Source of the DNA: Anisus vortex
Taxonomy: Eukaryota; Mollusca; Gastropoda; Planorbidae
Direction: 5' to 3'
Length of the DNA: 64,000 bases
Assembly: GCA_949126835.1 (NCBI GenBank)
Contig: OX421497.1
Location: 8,470,320 to 8,534,319 of the forward strand
Position 1 is the first letter of the stretch. Each line of letters begins with the position of its first letter. Made by a program: the position numbers and the translations under genes. Below are positions 34,330 to 45,895 of this stretch, piece by piece. A model generated the notes under the pieces. It saw only the letters and a list, made by a program, of their open reading frames with translations. It was not told the DNA's origin and made no database searches.

Positions 34330-34640
34330 ATAACTATAGCTCTAAAGCCTATTATAGGCCTACTAGGGGCCAATACTATAGTTATAGTATTATATTATAG
34401 AGTCATTCTAAATAGTAGGCTACTCTATACTATAGACTATTATTGACTGTAGACTATAGACTATAGATCATAGACTATTATACTTCACTCAGTAGTTCAG
34501 TAGTCAGTAGTTGAGTAGTCTATAGTCTATATAGTCTAGAGTGACTCTAGACTAGAACTAGAGTCTAGAGTAGTACTAGACTAGAGTCTAGACTAGTCTA
34601 GACTCTAGTCTAGTAGAGTCTAGAAGCTAGAAAGAAGAAT
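34330..34640. repeat. Self-complementary TAGACT/CTAGA-rich tract
   Basis: Dense interlocking palindromes such as CTAGACTAGAGTCTAGACTAG and ATAGACTATAGACTATAGAT. The stretch 34490-34630 is made almost wholly of CTAGA / TCTAG / AGTC words and could fold on itself many ways. It is simple-sequence DNA with no coding content. Confidence 0.85.
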
Positions 34641-36049
34641 ATGCAGTTAGTTTGAGTTAGGCCGTTAGGCCGTTAGGCTAGGCCTATATTTTTATATCAA
34701 GTCATTCAAGTCATAGTCATATGCTTCTATTCGTGTAGCCATCGTGACATTATAATTAAACACAACAAATACAATCTAGAATACAGTTTAAAATAATAGG
34801 TACAACTATATTATAAACTTTTTTAAAACAATTATTAAAAAAAAAAAACATATTTACTAGTGCAATGTGTAGCTATTTGATTACGAAATGAACGCCGACA
34901 TATTTGTTTCTGAGGCAACCAGACCAAGCTATCCAAAATTAGTTTCGAACCCGTAAACGTTCACACAAAAATTATTAATTCGCCGTTGTATCTTTATTTT
35001 TTTTAAGTTAAAGTAGTTGTTGTTATTTTCATGGGCAAATTAATACCTGTATTTTTTTTGTTCTTGGATTTTTAATTATTGTTTTATTTCAAAAGAAATT
35101 ACCCATTTTACTAGATCTAATAATAATATCATTCGTTAGGCGAATGAATAAAGACGATCACAATCACAGAGCCCATTCGCAAAAAAATGAAGCAAATAGT
35201 CAAATTAACTTTTCGCAAGATAGAAAAAAAAAAAGCATAAAGTAATAACAAAATAAACACAATAAACAAATTTAAAAATAAATTAAACAGAAACGATTTA
35301 GCATAGATAAAAAAATTATGTATATTTATTTAAATATGAATTTATGGTTATTCTACATGTTGTTGTTTAAACTAAAATTTGATAACTTGTAACTTTAGCT
35401 TTCTATAAAAATGTTTTTCAACATGCTACGTTATTGTTGCTTTAACTACCCTACCATAGGCCATAGCTACGACTGTGTCTGGGCCGTGTATTTGTGTTAA
35501 ATTTCACAATTTATAATAATTACACATTTCGCTGAATATAGGCTACAATTTTTGATCAGAAAATTAGACTGTAAGACTTAGACTCTAAGTATTAAATATT
35601 TAAGTAATCTTTTATTTTTATATTGATAATTAGAAAAAAAATGTTAGTCTATTACTAGACAAACGTTTGTAAATATTTAAGTTTGAAATAATTAATTGCG
35701 CACAGGCTCAGACCCTCAGACCCCCCAACCCTAAAGCCTTGCTATGTCTGAGGCAGGCCACCGTATGCCATGGGTCTTGCCGAATACTATGTATAGCCCT
35801 CAGGAACATGCTCTATACCCCACCCCACCCCTTTTCGAAATGTCCCCCCGGGCTTGGCGAGACGGGTTAGAAAAATTAAAATTGGAACTATAGCCTAATA
35901 GGACCTAAATGTTTATGATGCATTCTTCAAAATTGTTCAACCCATAATAAACAAACAAAGTTCTTAGTATAAATCCTTTGATATAGGATATATATTGTTA
36001 TTCATTAGCTTTTCAGAGATTTCGCTTTTTGTCGCCCACAAAGAAAGAT
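34641..36049. other. Intergenic, nothing recognised
   Basis: AT-rich to 35700. A more GC-rich patch follows (35700-35870: CAGACCCCCCAACCC, CCCACCCCACCCC) that may be an eroded mobile-element end. No exon seen. Confidence 0.45.
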
Positions 36050-36311
36050 CAGGGCCTGCTCGTCCATATAGGTAACCTAGGTGGCGCACAGGGCGCAACA
36101 TTTTGGGGAGCGTATGGTTGAGGAATTTTTTTTAATTTGAGGATCTAAAAATATAAACTAAATAAAAGTTAAATACTTCTACACGCTACTAACTACTAGC
36201 AAAGGCAGTCGAATTACTACTCAGTTTCTCCCGTCGAAGGCATTTTGATGATGGCGCAGAATTTGAGTAGCCCGCTACGTCTAGGGCGTCAAAAACCTAT
36301 AGCCGGTCCTG
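36050..36311. mobile_element. 262-bp hAT MITE with perfect 8-bp target duplication
   Basis: AGAAAGAT at 36042-36049 and 36312-36319 is an exact 8-bp duplication. Ends CAGGGCCTGCTCGTCC and TATAGCCGGTCCTG are inverted with mismatches. The interior GTGGCGCACAGGGCGCAAC recalls ends of other hAT families. No coding capacity. Confidence 0.88.
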
Positions 36312-36869
36312 AGAAAGATACAAACAAAATCAGCGATCATATATAAAGGCATTTAAAAACAGCACCTAATATTATTATTACAATTTAGGGTATAAATCTG
36401 TTTTTATTATTGCACTTTTGCAGAATGTTCTGACTTGTAGCCTTGCATTTTGATAGTCTTTTATGTGATATTTAGATGTTGGCTAATTTTAACTGGTCGA
36501 TAATGGCAACCCATGCCACGCCCCAGTGCCAATTGAGAAATAAAGGAATTCAGATTAGTTTATACTTGAATAGTATAATAAAATAAAGTGTTATACGTTT
36601 TAAAACGTGCCTTCTGGATCAATGGTTCCCAGCCTTTTGTTATGACGATTAAATCTTTTTTCGTTTCTACCTTATAGCTGTATTTTTTTAGCCTACTGTT
36701 ATAAAATGTAATGTAATCTCATATGCAGGATGTACTCTTATTGATACAAATTGAACATAAGTAAAATTAAAGCACAGTGATTAATCACAAAAAATCCATT
36801 TGTAATTATATATTGTGAATTTTTTTTTTCCAATTACAACACAACGTCAGTACTAAGATTGAGATTGCA

Positions 36870-38605
36870 TCTTTCTTATTGGCTTACTAAACAAAGATTA
36901 TCTTCCACAACAAGTCTACTATTGTATTTAGATTTGATAACCAACAAACTGGAAAGCCCTTTCACAAAGATATGTTGTTGGAGATGGAAGAAGAAGGCGC
37001 AACTAGGGATGTTAAACGAAAACCGGAATACCGGATTCTGGTTTTGAAACTGAAAACCGGTTTTGATTTTCGAAACCGGATTTCGGTGTGTTGGTTAAAA
37101 GTTGGAAGGTAATCATTACTTCAAAGAGAAGAACCCTTTTTTGTGGGGTTCTAATGGGAATATTTTTAATAAATAATGTTGGATTCGGACAAAACCATTC
37201 CTGAAATACCTTGCTAAATTTATTTAGTCTTAGGATATTGTGTTTCCAAATACTAACTATGGCTTGCTATAAACACAACATCAAACCAATTGTTAAGTTA
37301 CAGTTACATCTTTAAGATGTGCGCTGCTCTTTGATGTACGCAATGGAGAGACACAAACTAGCCCTTCCCTGTGACACTGAACAATTCGGCTAGACACCGC
37401 GTCTGTGCTTTTTATTAACGGCACTATTAAATACACATTCTATTCATTTGTGCTACGCGAAACCTTTCAATACATTTTTTAACCTTTCAATACATTATTT
37501 TACAAGTTACCATATATGCCTCTTCAAATGCTTTTTAATATTATGGTCAACAATAATCGGTAATTTGATTATCACTATTGAAAAATTGAAAGCAATTATC
37601 GGTTTTAATCAATTAGCTTAGGTTTTTTTTTATTACCAAATAATTTATGGTAAAGAGTACAAAATCATATTGTATTCACACAAATCAAGCCCTTGAATGC
37701 CCTGCAAACACTAATTGAGTTTGAAGTAAGCTTATTTTTCAAATATGCCTACAAAACTATGCATATTTGGCCTTTCTGGGCTGTGACTTGTAGAATTGCG
37801 CTGGGAGGGTGGGGGGAACTGAAATCCGGTTTTAAACCAGTTTTATAGAACCGAAAACCGGTTTTGGAAAAAAACGGTTTTAAAATCCCTAGGCGCAACA
37901 TAGTTTCAGGCAGAATAATATATGACTGCAAACACTTGATCCTGAATTTGTAACTGGCATTGTAGAGAAATCAGTTGTTAATAAGTTAAATGAACCCCTC
38001 GTGTGTTGTCTCAGAAACATATTTAAATTTGACTGTGCATAAGGTGTCAGATAAATTTGAAAAGTACGATGAAATTTCGTCTGCGTACTTGTGCAAGTGT
38101 TCTTTCACAAAAATCATTATCATAAAAACCACAATAGTAATCCTTTTATCTGGTTCCATGTCATGTTTCTCAAAGAAAGCAGATCAGTTATGCAACATGT
38201 AGCTTTAATTTTCATCCAAATTCTCATCCAATCTAAAGTTTTATTTGGAATAATCCAATCTTTTCAGACAAATTAAGGTTTGTTTAAAAAAATTAACTGG
38301 TCCTTGCGGTGATAAATTTTATTCATTCAAGATTTCAAACATGTCAACAAAGTAAGTTATTTTCTGCAGTTCACTTTAATCGCCAAAAAGTGCTTGGAAC
38401 TGCTGTCTTGGTTTCTGATTTTAAAGAAACGGTTCTGAGTTTACCACGAATTTCAAGACACGTGTTCAAACTTTTCCTCTATATCTATACAACCATCTCA
38501 CTGCAATATGAAATATTATTTCGGCGCATCCGACTGTTTTCGCAACTGTTTAAAGTGCTTGCCTTTAGAAAAGTGACACAGCTTATGATGCTTATTACTT
38601 CTTGA
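36870..38605 (-). pseudogene. hAT transposase remnant (ZBED/SCAND3-like type)
   Basis: Reading 38380 to 38290 on the minus strand gives ELQKITYFVDMFEILNE, a stop, then NLSPQGP. This matches the hAT pattern YLADIFxxLNxLNxxLQG. Near 36990-36880 the strand reads TYLCERAF and, after a one-base shift, SSLLVIKSKYNSRLVVEDNL, the C-terminal hATC dimerisation region (TYLCE..FS.L..IK.K.R..L..EDDL). Several stops, a frameshift and the nested element at 37004-37891 make it non-functional. The short plus-strand ORFs in this interval are shadows. Confidence 0.75.
37004..37891. mobile_element. 888-bp hAT-like element nested in the older hAT transposon
   Basis: Perfect 8-bp duplication GGCGCAAC at 36996-37003 and 37892-37899. 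Ends TAGGGATGTTAAACGAAAAC and CGGTTTTAAAATCCCTA are inverted (about 13 of 16 match). Both subterminal regions are packed with AAACCGG / CCGGTTTT words, which look like clustered transposase-binding sites. No ORF of transposase size. Confidence 0.88.
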
Positions 38606-39016
38606 AGTTCTTGTGGTAGCGTCTTCTTTGCGCGCTCAATACCAAATACTTTCCAATAATAATATAATCATGAATTGTCATTTTACCGCCAATACCGCTG
38701 CTTTAACAGAGAAGATGCTCTTCAAACAGTAGCCTAACTCTTTCTACACGTGTGTAACTGGTCCGCGTGCCTACATTAGAGTGCTAACTCTGTCACATAT
38801 CATATATCATACATCTGCATTAGTACGGGAAGTAGGTATGTGATGGGGTTGGTGCGCTGGTGTCATCACGCCGGGTACTCGTATGTAAGCTTATATATAT
38901 ATCTGCATGTGGGTGGGCCCGCCTGTAGACTGATAAAATATGTGTTTTACGGTGATCTTAGGCGACCCACATGACGAATCCCAAATGGGTCGCGACCCAC
39001 AGGCTGGGAACCACCG

Positions 39017-39555
39017 ATCTACTGTGATAAGTAATACAAAGGTACATTAAGATTTAACTTATAATGTTGGTATATTATGAAAACATATTCTTTTAATTTA
39101 TTTTAAAAAAATCAACGTGAGGTCACCCGATATAAAAAAAAAGTATAAATAATTAAACAAATGCTTACTAGCTGTAGTTAAAAAATCTAAATTAATACTT
39201 TTGGAATAACATCAAAATCTAATCAAGGGAGATAATAGTCCTAATTTTCAGTCTCTGGGACAATGATTTTTGTAAACAATTGTTTTACTAAAAACTTTGC
39301 ATTTGAAAAAAAAAAAAATATAGTACATACGTATAACAATACTCAAATGGCTAAAAATAAGTAAAATGAACAATAAATAAATAAATGTTTTTTTTTACAT
39401 TATAAATGTAATTTTTATAACATCTTTTTACCTACTAGCTTGTTTTCATTAGTACGCATTTCTTTCTTTCAATGTTCGATATCATCATTACGTATAGGTA
39501 ATTTTTTGAATAGCCTTATCATTAAGGTTTGAAGAATGTAAAAAGAAGTGGAATA
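39017..39555. other. AT-rich, nothing recognised
   Basis: Long A and T runs. No exon or element end seen. Confidence 0.5.
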
Positions 39556-39563
39556 GTCTAAAC

Positions 39564-39767
39564 TAAGGGTCGGTAACCCTTTGATAATAGTGTGCCAAAG
39601 TATGATTTCTAATTCATTCAGCGTGCCAAGTGCCAACAACCTAAAAGTCATCACGCTGTAGCACCAAATTTCGTGTAGAAGTGACTTGAATTGACTTATT
39701 GGGCCTCTACAGTGTGCCATTGAAAATCCCTCAGTGTGGCACGCGTGCCATAGGTTGCCTACCCCTG
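39564..39767. mobile_element. hAT MITE (reverse orientation)
   Basis: Flanks GTCTAAAC (39556) and GTCTAGAC (39768) match at 7 of 8 bases. Ends TAAGGGTCGGTAACC and GGTTGCCTACCCCTG. The interior is the reverse complement of the family at 5351 and 52510 (TAATTCATTCAGCGTGCCAA, GGCACGCGTGCCATAGG). Confidence 0.87.
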
Positions 39768-39779
39768 GTCTAGACTAAA

Positions 39780-40010
39780 AGTTTTGGTGCCGGGACATAA
39801 CCCTGCTTGACCCCGCTACACATTCGGAAGGGCACTGAGGTGGCGCCATCGAAGAGTACTGTGATGTGCATGTTATTGTGGAAGTTCTCAATAAGACCAT
39901 CAAAAATAAGTGTTTTCCGATGGTCCTTGGCGACACCCTTTAAATGGTTTTTTGACCGCCAAAAAGGTCGCGACCCACAGAATAAGAACCGATGTTCTAG
40001 ATTCTAGATA
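39780..40010. mobile_element. Fragment of a hAT element end
   Basis: CCGATGGTCCTTGGCGACAC, then AAAAAGGTCGCGACCCACAG and AATAAGAACCGATG resemble the right end of the element at 36620-39016 and bases 230-325. The rest of the element is missing. Confidence 0.55.
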
Positions 40011-40011
40011 G

Positions 40012-40140
40012 AAGATTATTACGCCCACTAGGCCAAAATTCCTGCATGGCTGCAGGGATCGGTCGGCGGCAGGGATAGAACCCGCGACGGTTTCGGTTGA
40101 CAGTCCGGTGAACTAACCGCAGGACCAGCCGGCCTCACTT
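40012..40140 (-). mobile_element. tRNA-derived SINE (family B)
   Basis: On the minus strand: GGCCGGCTGGTCCTGCGGTT (A-box region), then CGCGGGTTCTATCCCTGCCG (B box GGTTCTATCC) in tRNA-like spacing. Distinct from family A. A decayed relative is at 18595-18715. Confidence 0.65.
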
Positions 40141-41914
40141 TAAAAACTGCAGAAGCCGATTTTTTAGACTTAACAAGTTTTCATTTCCTACGGTATTCGG
40201 GAGATTCTAAAAAAAATAAATAATTTAATAAAATAAAATATAATACATGTAATAATAATAAACGTTCTTAAGTTCGAGTTTAGGCTGTTGGAAATGTTTT
40301 CTACGACCACGTTTGGGGAAATTCGGAACGCAGAAGAAGAAGTTTAGGTTGTCAGAAAAGAAAACAGAAAAAGCTTTAGAAAAAAAATATAAAAAAATAC
40401 AAATTAATGTTTTGCTATTTCTTTTTTTTTACTTTCTGTAATACTCTATATTATGAGTCGGCAACCTACGGCACGCGTGTAATACTTGGAACGCAGATCG
40501 ATTTTCAATGGCACTCGGTAAGAAGACAATTCAAGTCTATTCTACAAGAAAAAAAGCAGGATGAAATAATTAGAAATTGTATGTTGGCACACTATTATCA
40601 AAAGGTTGCCGAGGAATTTTCTATATGTTAAGATATGTTTCGAGTTCACAGAAGACCAGTTGATGTAGTTACAATAAAACATAAACAAAACTTTCAACTC
40701 TGCGTCCTCAACAATTGTGAGAAAATATTCAACCGCATGCATCGAAATCTATCAATGGTAAAATGTTGAATTACACCATACAACAACAATTGATTATTAG
40801 GCTTATACATGTCTTGTAAGCAGCATCATTTAAGAGAAATGTCGTTTCTTTGTCTTTATTGTCCATGTTTAAGTTCTTGATTGTAAACAAATTATCAAGG
40901 GGAAAATGCCCAACGTCAATAAACTGACAATTTTTTGTTTTAAATGTTTGAAATTCAAGGGTGACTACTCCGGTGTGCACGTACTTTCTTCGATAACGTC
41001 CCTTGCTTTTTTGTTTTAGTTTCTAGTTCCCGCGGTTCTACACGATAACTTCGTGATGTCCACAATAGGAGATCGCCTTCGTTTAGTGGGGTCGATTACT
41101 CATATCGCAAAAGGTATTAAGTGGCCCGACTACAAACAAAAGAAAGAAGAGAAAATAAAAACGGGGTATTCGTCCTCTCGCCAACAGTATCGATATTGAG
41201 CGTGTTCTCATGCATTGCCCAATTGATTCACTTGTGTCATATTATCTATTATTCGACCTCTTGGACTAACGGGACGTAATCGTTAATTTAGAAATGACTG
41301 AACCCTTTTTTTTCCTGATATTATTCTCTCCCTTTAGTCCAGTTTCGATTCTAGCTTGCTTCAACTGACACTTTTTAATCCTCTACCCTTTCTCAATTTT
41401 TTTTTTAAAAACCATCCACACCAGAATAAACAAAACAAATACAAATATGAAACAGGCCGAAGAAAACTTTTAAAGAACTTTTTCTTTTTTTTTTTTTTTT
41501 TTTTTTATACAAATTTGTCATTTTTTTTTATAGCTTTCATAGCGAGCGGACGGTATCGACTTTCAAGGACATTGTCATTTGATGGTTCGATACTGTCCCA
41601 CTGTGTCCTCGGCTTCATGCCTTGTTGCAAAGCAAACAAGCCCCCCCCCCCCCCCACCCCCACCCCACGTCTCTTTAGTTTTCACTTATGAGTTGTTCAT
41701 TGTTTTATTCAGTTTGGTTCTATCCGGCTGCTTTTATGTGTTTTCTTTGCTCTGGCCTACTGAGCATTAGCTGTCCTAGGCAATGGCGTTATGTTTGTAG
41801 ACTGGGTAGAGGAGATAGCTTAAGTGGTTGGCCCTGTAAAGGGACATAATATGACCCAAGCAAGGGAGATAAATTTCGCTGTCAGTACTAATACTAAGAA
41901 ACTAGAAACTATAA
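40141..41914. other. Intergenic; one eroded hAT MITE and homopolymers
   Basis: 40449-40630 (GTCGGCAACCTACGGCACGC ... TCAAAAGGTTGCCGA) is a worn hAT MITE of the 5351 family. Poly-T near 41490 and poly-C near 41640 are homopolymer tracts. A moderately CpG-rich patch (41040-41210) has no recognisable exon. Confidence 0.5.
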
Positions 41915-42119
41915 CATGGGGTTGGCAACCTACGGCACGCGTGCCACACTTGGCACGCAGAGCGAATTTCAATGGCATGCGGAAGACCTCCGAAAATGTA
42001 ATTTAAATCTCTTATGCACGCAATTGATTGGTGGCGCATGTTGACGTTTTAGAATGTTGGCACTCTGAGATGAATTAAAAAGTGTTCTTTGGCGCACTGT
42101 TATCAAAAGGTTACCGACC
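41915..42119. mobile_element. hAT MITE (5351 family)
   Basis: Starts GGGGTTGGCAACCTACGGCA and ends AAAAGGTTACCGACCCCTG, with GGCACGCAGAGCGAATTTCA inside. The flanking duplication is worn (AACTATAA against AACTTATA). It directly abuts the LINE tail at 42124. Confidence 0.82.
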
Positions 42120-42123
42120 CCTG

Positions 42124-42418
42124 AACTTATACATTACAGACGCTCCTTCTATAAAGAAGATTATTGCGTCCTACGCTCATCCGTGGTCCGAGTCTAGTCT
42201 TGCATTTTTATTAATGTTTTAAATGACGTTAAGTTACTGGTTTTCCTGGTTTGTTCAGGCAACCCATTCCATGCCCGAATGCCACTCGGGAAGAAAGAGT
42301 ACTTATATGCATTTGTTCTCGCATAAGGGACAAGGAAAGTGTTTTTGTCTTTATGTTTATCTGAGCTTTGCAACAGGTTGTTATTGTGCCTTGCATACCA
42401 AGACAACTTCCACTGCAA
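42124..42418 (-). mobile_element. LINE family J 3' fragment
   Basis: The minus strand encodes the C-terminal ~58 residues of the family J ORF (NNNLLQSSDKHKDKN ... GIRAWNGLPEQTRKT ... KMQD), nearly identical to the copy at 56245. The 5' truncation is near 42390. Beyond it (42445-42515) AGAAGCGCTATATAAATAAC followed by (TTA)n looks like the tail of another retroelement. Confidence 0.88.
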
Positions 42419-42609
42419 TGCATTTCAAGAGCGCACTTAGCATGCTAAATAAAATTTAATAGCATGGGTAGAAGCGCTATATAAATAACTATTATTTTAT
42501 TATTATTATTATTATGGTCATAAATACATATGAATAAAACGACTTTAATTAAGTTTGTGTGGACTATCGTTAGTTTCTAGTAGGAAATAAATCCCTTCAC
42601 ATCGAAATG

Positions 42610-42642
<33 letters not shown>

Positions 42643-43470
42643 ACAAACAGCCCCATTCTTCTCCATTGCGAGCATGACTATAATATGTTTGGTATATTAC
42701 ATCAACGCCATATCTGCTTTCGCCATTCATAATGATGTATTAGGCCCACTGTTCACTGACTATGATGCAATGCAATTCGCGAACTAAGAAGCACCTCCAT
42801 TGAGTTCTATCTTCCCATTTATCTGTCTATGTCTAACTATCTATTTACCTACCTACCTACCTTCATATCTATTTTTCTATCTATCTTGCCATACATCCAT
42901 CCATCCATCTATCTATCTATCTTTTTTTTATCTATTTAACTCTTTCAATCTATTTATTTTACAGATTTACCTCCATACATGCGTAAGAAACTCCATTAGA
43001 AAATACACTACCTTATTTTCTTACGTCCGTATCATACCAATCTATCTATCTATCTATCTATCTACCATCTGCCTATCTAGCTATCTAACTATTTAATTAT
43101 AGTTTTATCTATTTATTTATCTATTTATATATCTATCTACCTCTCTACTTACATACATACCTTGCTTTCTATCTAGATAGATCTATCTATAAATATATCA
43201 ACTTACCTACGTACTTACCTTCATATATATCTATCTATCTTTTTTATCTATTTAACTCTATCAATCTATCCATTTTACAGATTTACCTCCATACATGCGT
43301 AAGAAACTCCATTCGAACATACACTATCTTATTTTCTAAGTGTGTATCATACCAATCTATCTATCGATTTATTTATCTTGCATTGCTTTATCTTTCATAT
43401 CCATCTACCCACCCAAATACATAGTCTACCTATCTATCAATCCATCTATTAAGAAGATATCTGTACGTCT
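42610..43470. repeat. Microsatellite-rich block: (CA)n, (CTAT)n, (CCAT)n
   Basis: (AC)n at 42610-42645, then CTAT/CTAC/CCAT tetranucleotide tracts at 42830-43140 and 43170-43450. A ~70-base segment (ACAGATTTACCTCCATACAT, GCGTAAGAAACTCCATT) occurs twice, near 42960 and 43277, so the block arose partly by a larger duplication. ORFs rich in Tyr/Leu/Ser here are artefacts. Confidence 0.88.
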
Positions 43471-43664
43471 ATCTGTCATTATATTTGTTCTGGTGGTCTT
43501 TCTTTTTATGTATCTAGGACTTTATATTTCTTATTCATGTGTTCAATCGTCCCTTAAAAAGCGTAATGCTTTTTAATTTCTTTTTGTTCATTACCATTTT
43601 TATCTACAAAATTTGATTGTCCCAGTTCAAAACTCAGCCATCAATGATGTGGTCCTTTTATTTT

Positions 43665-43710
43665 ATATATTACAGACGCTCCTTCTATAAAGTAGATTAT
43701 TGCGTCCTAT
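43665..43710 (-). mobile_element. LINE family J 3' tip
   Basis: ATTACAGACGCTCCTTCTAT and AGATTATTGCGTCCTA only. It breaks off after about 45 bases. Confidence 0.75.
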
Positions 43711-44539
43711 TCATACCTTCAAGTCAAGTATATTCTCTCTCTCTCTCTCTCTATTTCTGTCACACACACACACACAAACAAGCAAATATGGCACTTATCC
43801 TAGTCATGAACACCTGCTAGTGAAATTCTAATTTGAAATAAAAAAAAAAAAAAGAACTTCGCTAAATATTCTCGACATGGAATTGGCTACTTCTTGTTCA
43901 TCTAATTGAAGAGTTACTTCCCTGGCATTTCCACCTCCACGAAGATCAAATTGCCGTTAAAATAAAAATATTAAATAACCGAAAATAATCGACCGAAATT
44001 AATTATATGTATTTAAAACTCATCACTCCTTCCATGAGTATTTTTTCTTTTAAATTTATTGAAATCAGGGGCAGGTAACACCATAATTCTTCGCTCTCAG
44101 TTCGTCACACTTGATCGCGCGTTTTCGAGGGTTACCGGTCTTTAATGACTGCGCCCCCTCCCACCCCATCTTTTCCGGTTGCAAACAATTCAAAGGGGAG
44201 ACTATGCAGTGGGAGCTACCTGACGGAGTAGCGGTACCTGTTTATAGGCGGGGGCTAATTACATATTAATTTTTTGTCCAGTCCAATTTGTGATAAGAAG
44301 AATGTTGCGCTCGTTCGTTCTGTAGGGATTTCACGCAATCATAACGTCTCACAGTTAAAGATATGCTTTCAATTCTCTATATTGTATTAGATGGTCATTA
44401 TCTTTTTTTTAAATTTTATTGCTCATAATATCAGTGGGGTAACTAGGGAAAATGGCGCCCATGGCACAGAAGGGGGGGGGGGGAATGTGGTGAACAAACT
44501 GGGTGCCCATCTAGCAAACCAGGAAAATCAGTAACTCAA
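43711..44539. other. Intergenic; possible CpG-containing regulatory patch
   Basis: 44080-44260 is richer in CpG than its surroundings (TTGATCGCGCGTTTTCGAGG, GACGGAGTAGCGGTACC), but no exon or promoter motif can be assigned. A poly-G run is near 44475. Confidence 0.35.
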
Positions 44540-44640
44540 CATCATTTAAAACACGTAAAAAAAGTCTAGACTCGGACCACGGATGAGCATAGGACGCAAT
44601 AATCTTATTTATAGTATTAGAGTATGTAAAATATAAGATA
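44540..44640 (+). mobile_element. LINE family J 3' end, sense strand plus
   Basis: CATTTAAAACACGTAAAAAA, GTCTAGACTCGGACCACGGA, TGAGCATAGGACGCAATAAT and a (ATAAG)n tail: the same 3' end as other copies but in the opposite orientation. Confidence 0.85.
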
Positions 44641-44929
44641 AGATGATGGTTTTCATATATAAGAAATATAAACTGAAGTATGTGTTGAACAAATCACTTT
44701 TCTAAAATTGAAATTGTAGTCTATAACGATTTAGAAGATTTCATCTTCAAATGGGAAACTATAGTTTTCTCTGCTTTAATTCATTGCTTTACAGAAGCCA
44801 ATAGCGTTACTAGAGGGGCGCGGGGTGCATGTCTGTGGCAGCCCAGCCCCAGAGGCTGTGGATAGGATAGGCGCTAAACTTAAACTTTAAAAATATATTT
44901 TGTTAAATAGTGAACAAAATCGATGTATC

Positions 44930-45720
44930 TTATCTTTCATATTACAGACGATCCTTCTATAAAGAAGATTATTACGTCCTACGCTCATCCGTGGTCTGAG
45001 TATAGTCTTGCATGTTGATTCATTTTTTTAATGATGTCGTTACGTCTTTTTTCCTGGTTCGTTTATTTAACCCATTCCATGTCCGGATGCCACTTGGGTA
45101 GAAAGAGTACTTATATATATGCATTTGTTCTTGCATATGGCATAAAAAAAGAAAAGTGTTTTTATCCTTCTGTTTATCTGAGCATTACAACATGTTGTTA
45201 TTGTGTTGTATCTCTAAATTAGAGTTTAATGCCTTATGTATTATTACTACTTTACTCTTTGCCCTTCTGTCCTCTAGTGTTTCTAGGTTTAGTGATTTAA
45301 CTATTGGTGTTACTCTTGTCAGTTGTGAATATTCGCTAGTAATGAACATTGCAGCTCTTTTCTGGATTTGTTCTAATTTTTAAATGCTGGAACTGCTGGA
45401 ACCCGTACAGACGACGCATTTTTTAGTGTAGGTCTAACTCAGGGGTGTGCAACAGGCGGCCCGCGGGCCACAACCAGGCCCGCCAGACCAGTTGGTTGGC
45501 CCCAGCTAATAGTGTTTGTTTTTATATATGTCCAAATGTATTTAAAATTTACTTAACAATAGTTATCATGAGATTACATTTTCCAATGGTAACTGGCCCT
45601 CTTTGTCATTTCAAAGTTCCAGTGTGGCCCAACATTAGAAAATGTTGCACACCCCTGGTCTAACTAACGTTAGGTAGCCTTTTAGTTTTGTGTTCTTATT
45701 AAATTTGTAAAAGTTCCGTT
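44930..45720 (-). mobile_element. LINE family J fragment split by a hAT MITE
   Basis: On the minus strand it carries the 3' UTR and about the last 150 codons of the family J ORF with many substitutions. Plus-strand landmarks are GTCTGAGTATAGTCTTGCAT, GAAAGAGTACTTATATATAT and TTCTAGGTTTAGTGATTTAA, then AACTAACGTTAGGTAGCCTT after the insertion. The hAT MITE at 45440-45657 interrupts it. Confidence 0.85.
45440..45657. mobile_element. 218-bp hAT MITE with perfect TIRs and 8-bp duplication
   Basis: Ends CAGGGGTGTGCAAC and GTTGCACACCCCTG are a perfect 14-bp inverted repeat. GTCTAACT at 45432-45439 and 45658-45665 is an exact 8-bp target duplication. It sits inside an older LINE fragment, so its insertion came later. 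The interior (AGGCGGCCCGCGGGCCACAA) is distinct from the 5351 family. Confidence 0.95.
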
Positions 45721-45744
45721 TTATGTATTTGCTTACGGCAGAAT

Positions 45745-45895
45745 TAGATAATATGTATTTGTCAACTATAAAAGTATGTAACTATAAAATTTATGTATTT
45801 GCCAATAACAAATGAGATTTTATGTATTTGCCAATAACAAATGAGAATTTATGTATTTGCTAATAACAAATGAGAATGTATGTATCTGCTAATAG
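45745..45895. repeat. Minisatellite, ~29-30-bp unit, about 4 copies
   Basis: The unit TTATGTATTTGCCAATAACA plus AATGAGAT repeats with small differences. A related half-unit occurs upstream at 45722. Confidence 0.85.

Larger units (their letters stand above)
36620..39016 (-). mobile_element. Decayed 2.4-kb hAT transposon
   Basis: Inverted ends CAATGGTTCCCAGCCTTTTG (left) and ACAGGCTGGGAACCACCG (right). Between them lie recognisable pieces of a hAT transposase on the minus strand and a later insertion of 888 bp at 37004-37891. No target duplication survives, consistent with age. Deletion relatives are at 1-325 and 39780-40010. Confidence 0.78.

Noticed and set aside
37990..38605. Plus-strand ORFs of 61-98 codons as genes
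   Set aside because: The opposite strand carries decayed hAT transposase; these are shadows.
42800..43576. Tyr/Leu/Ser-rich ORFs of 78-98 codons
   Set aside because: Translations of (CTAT)n and (CCAT)n microsatellites.
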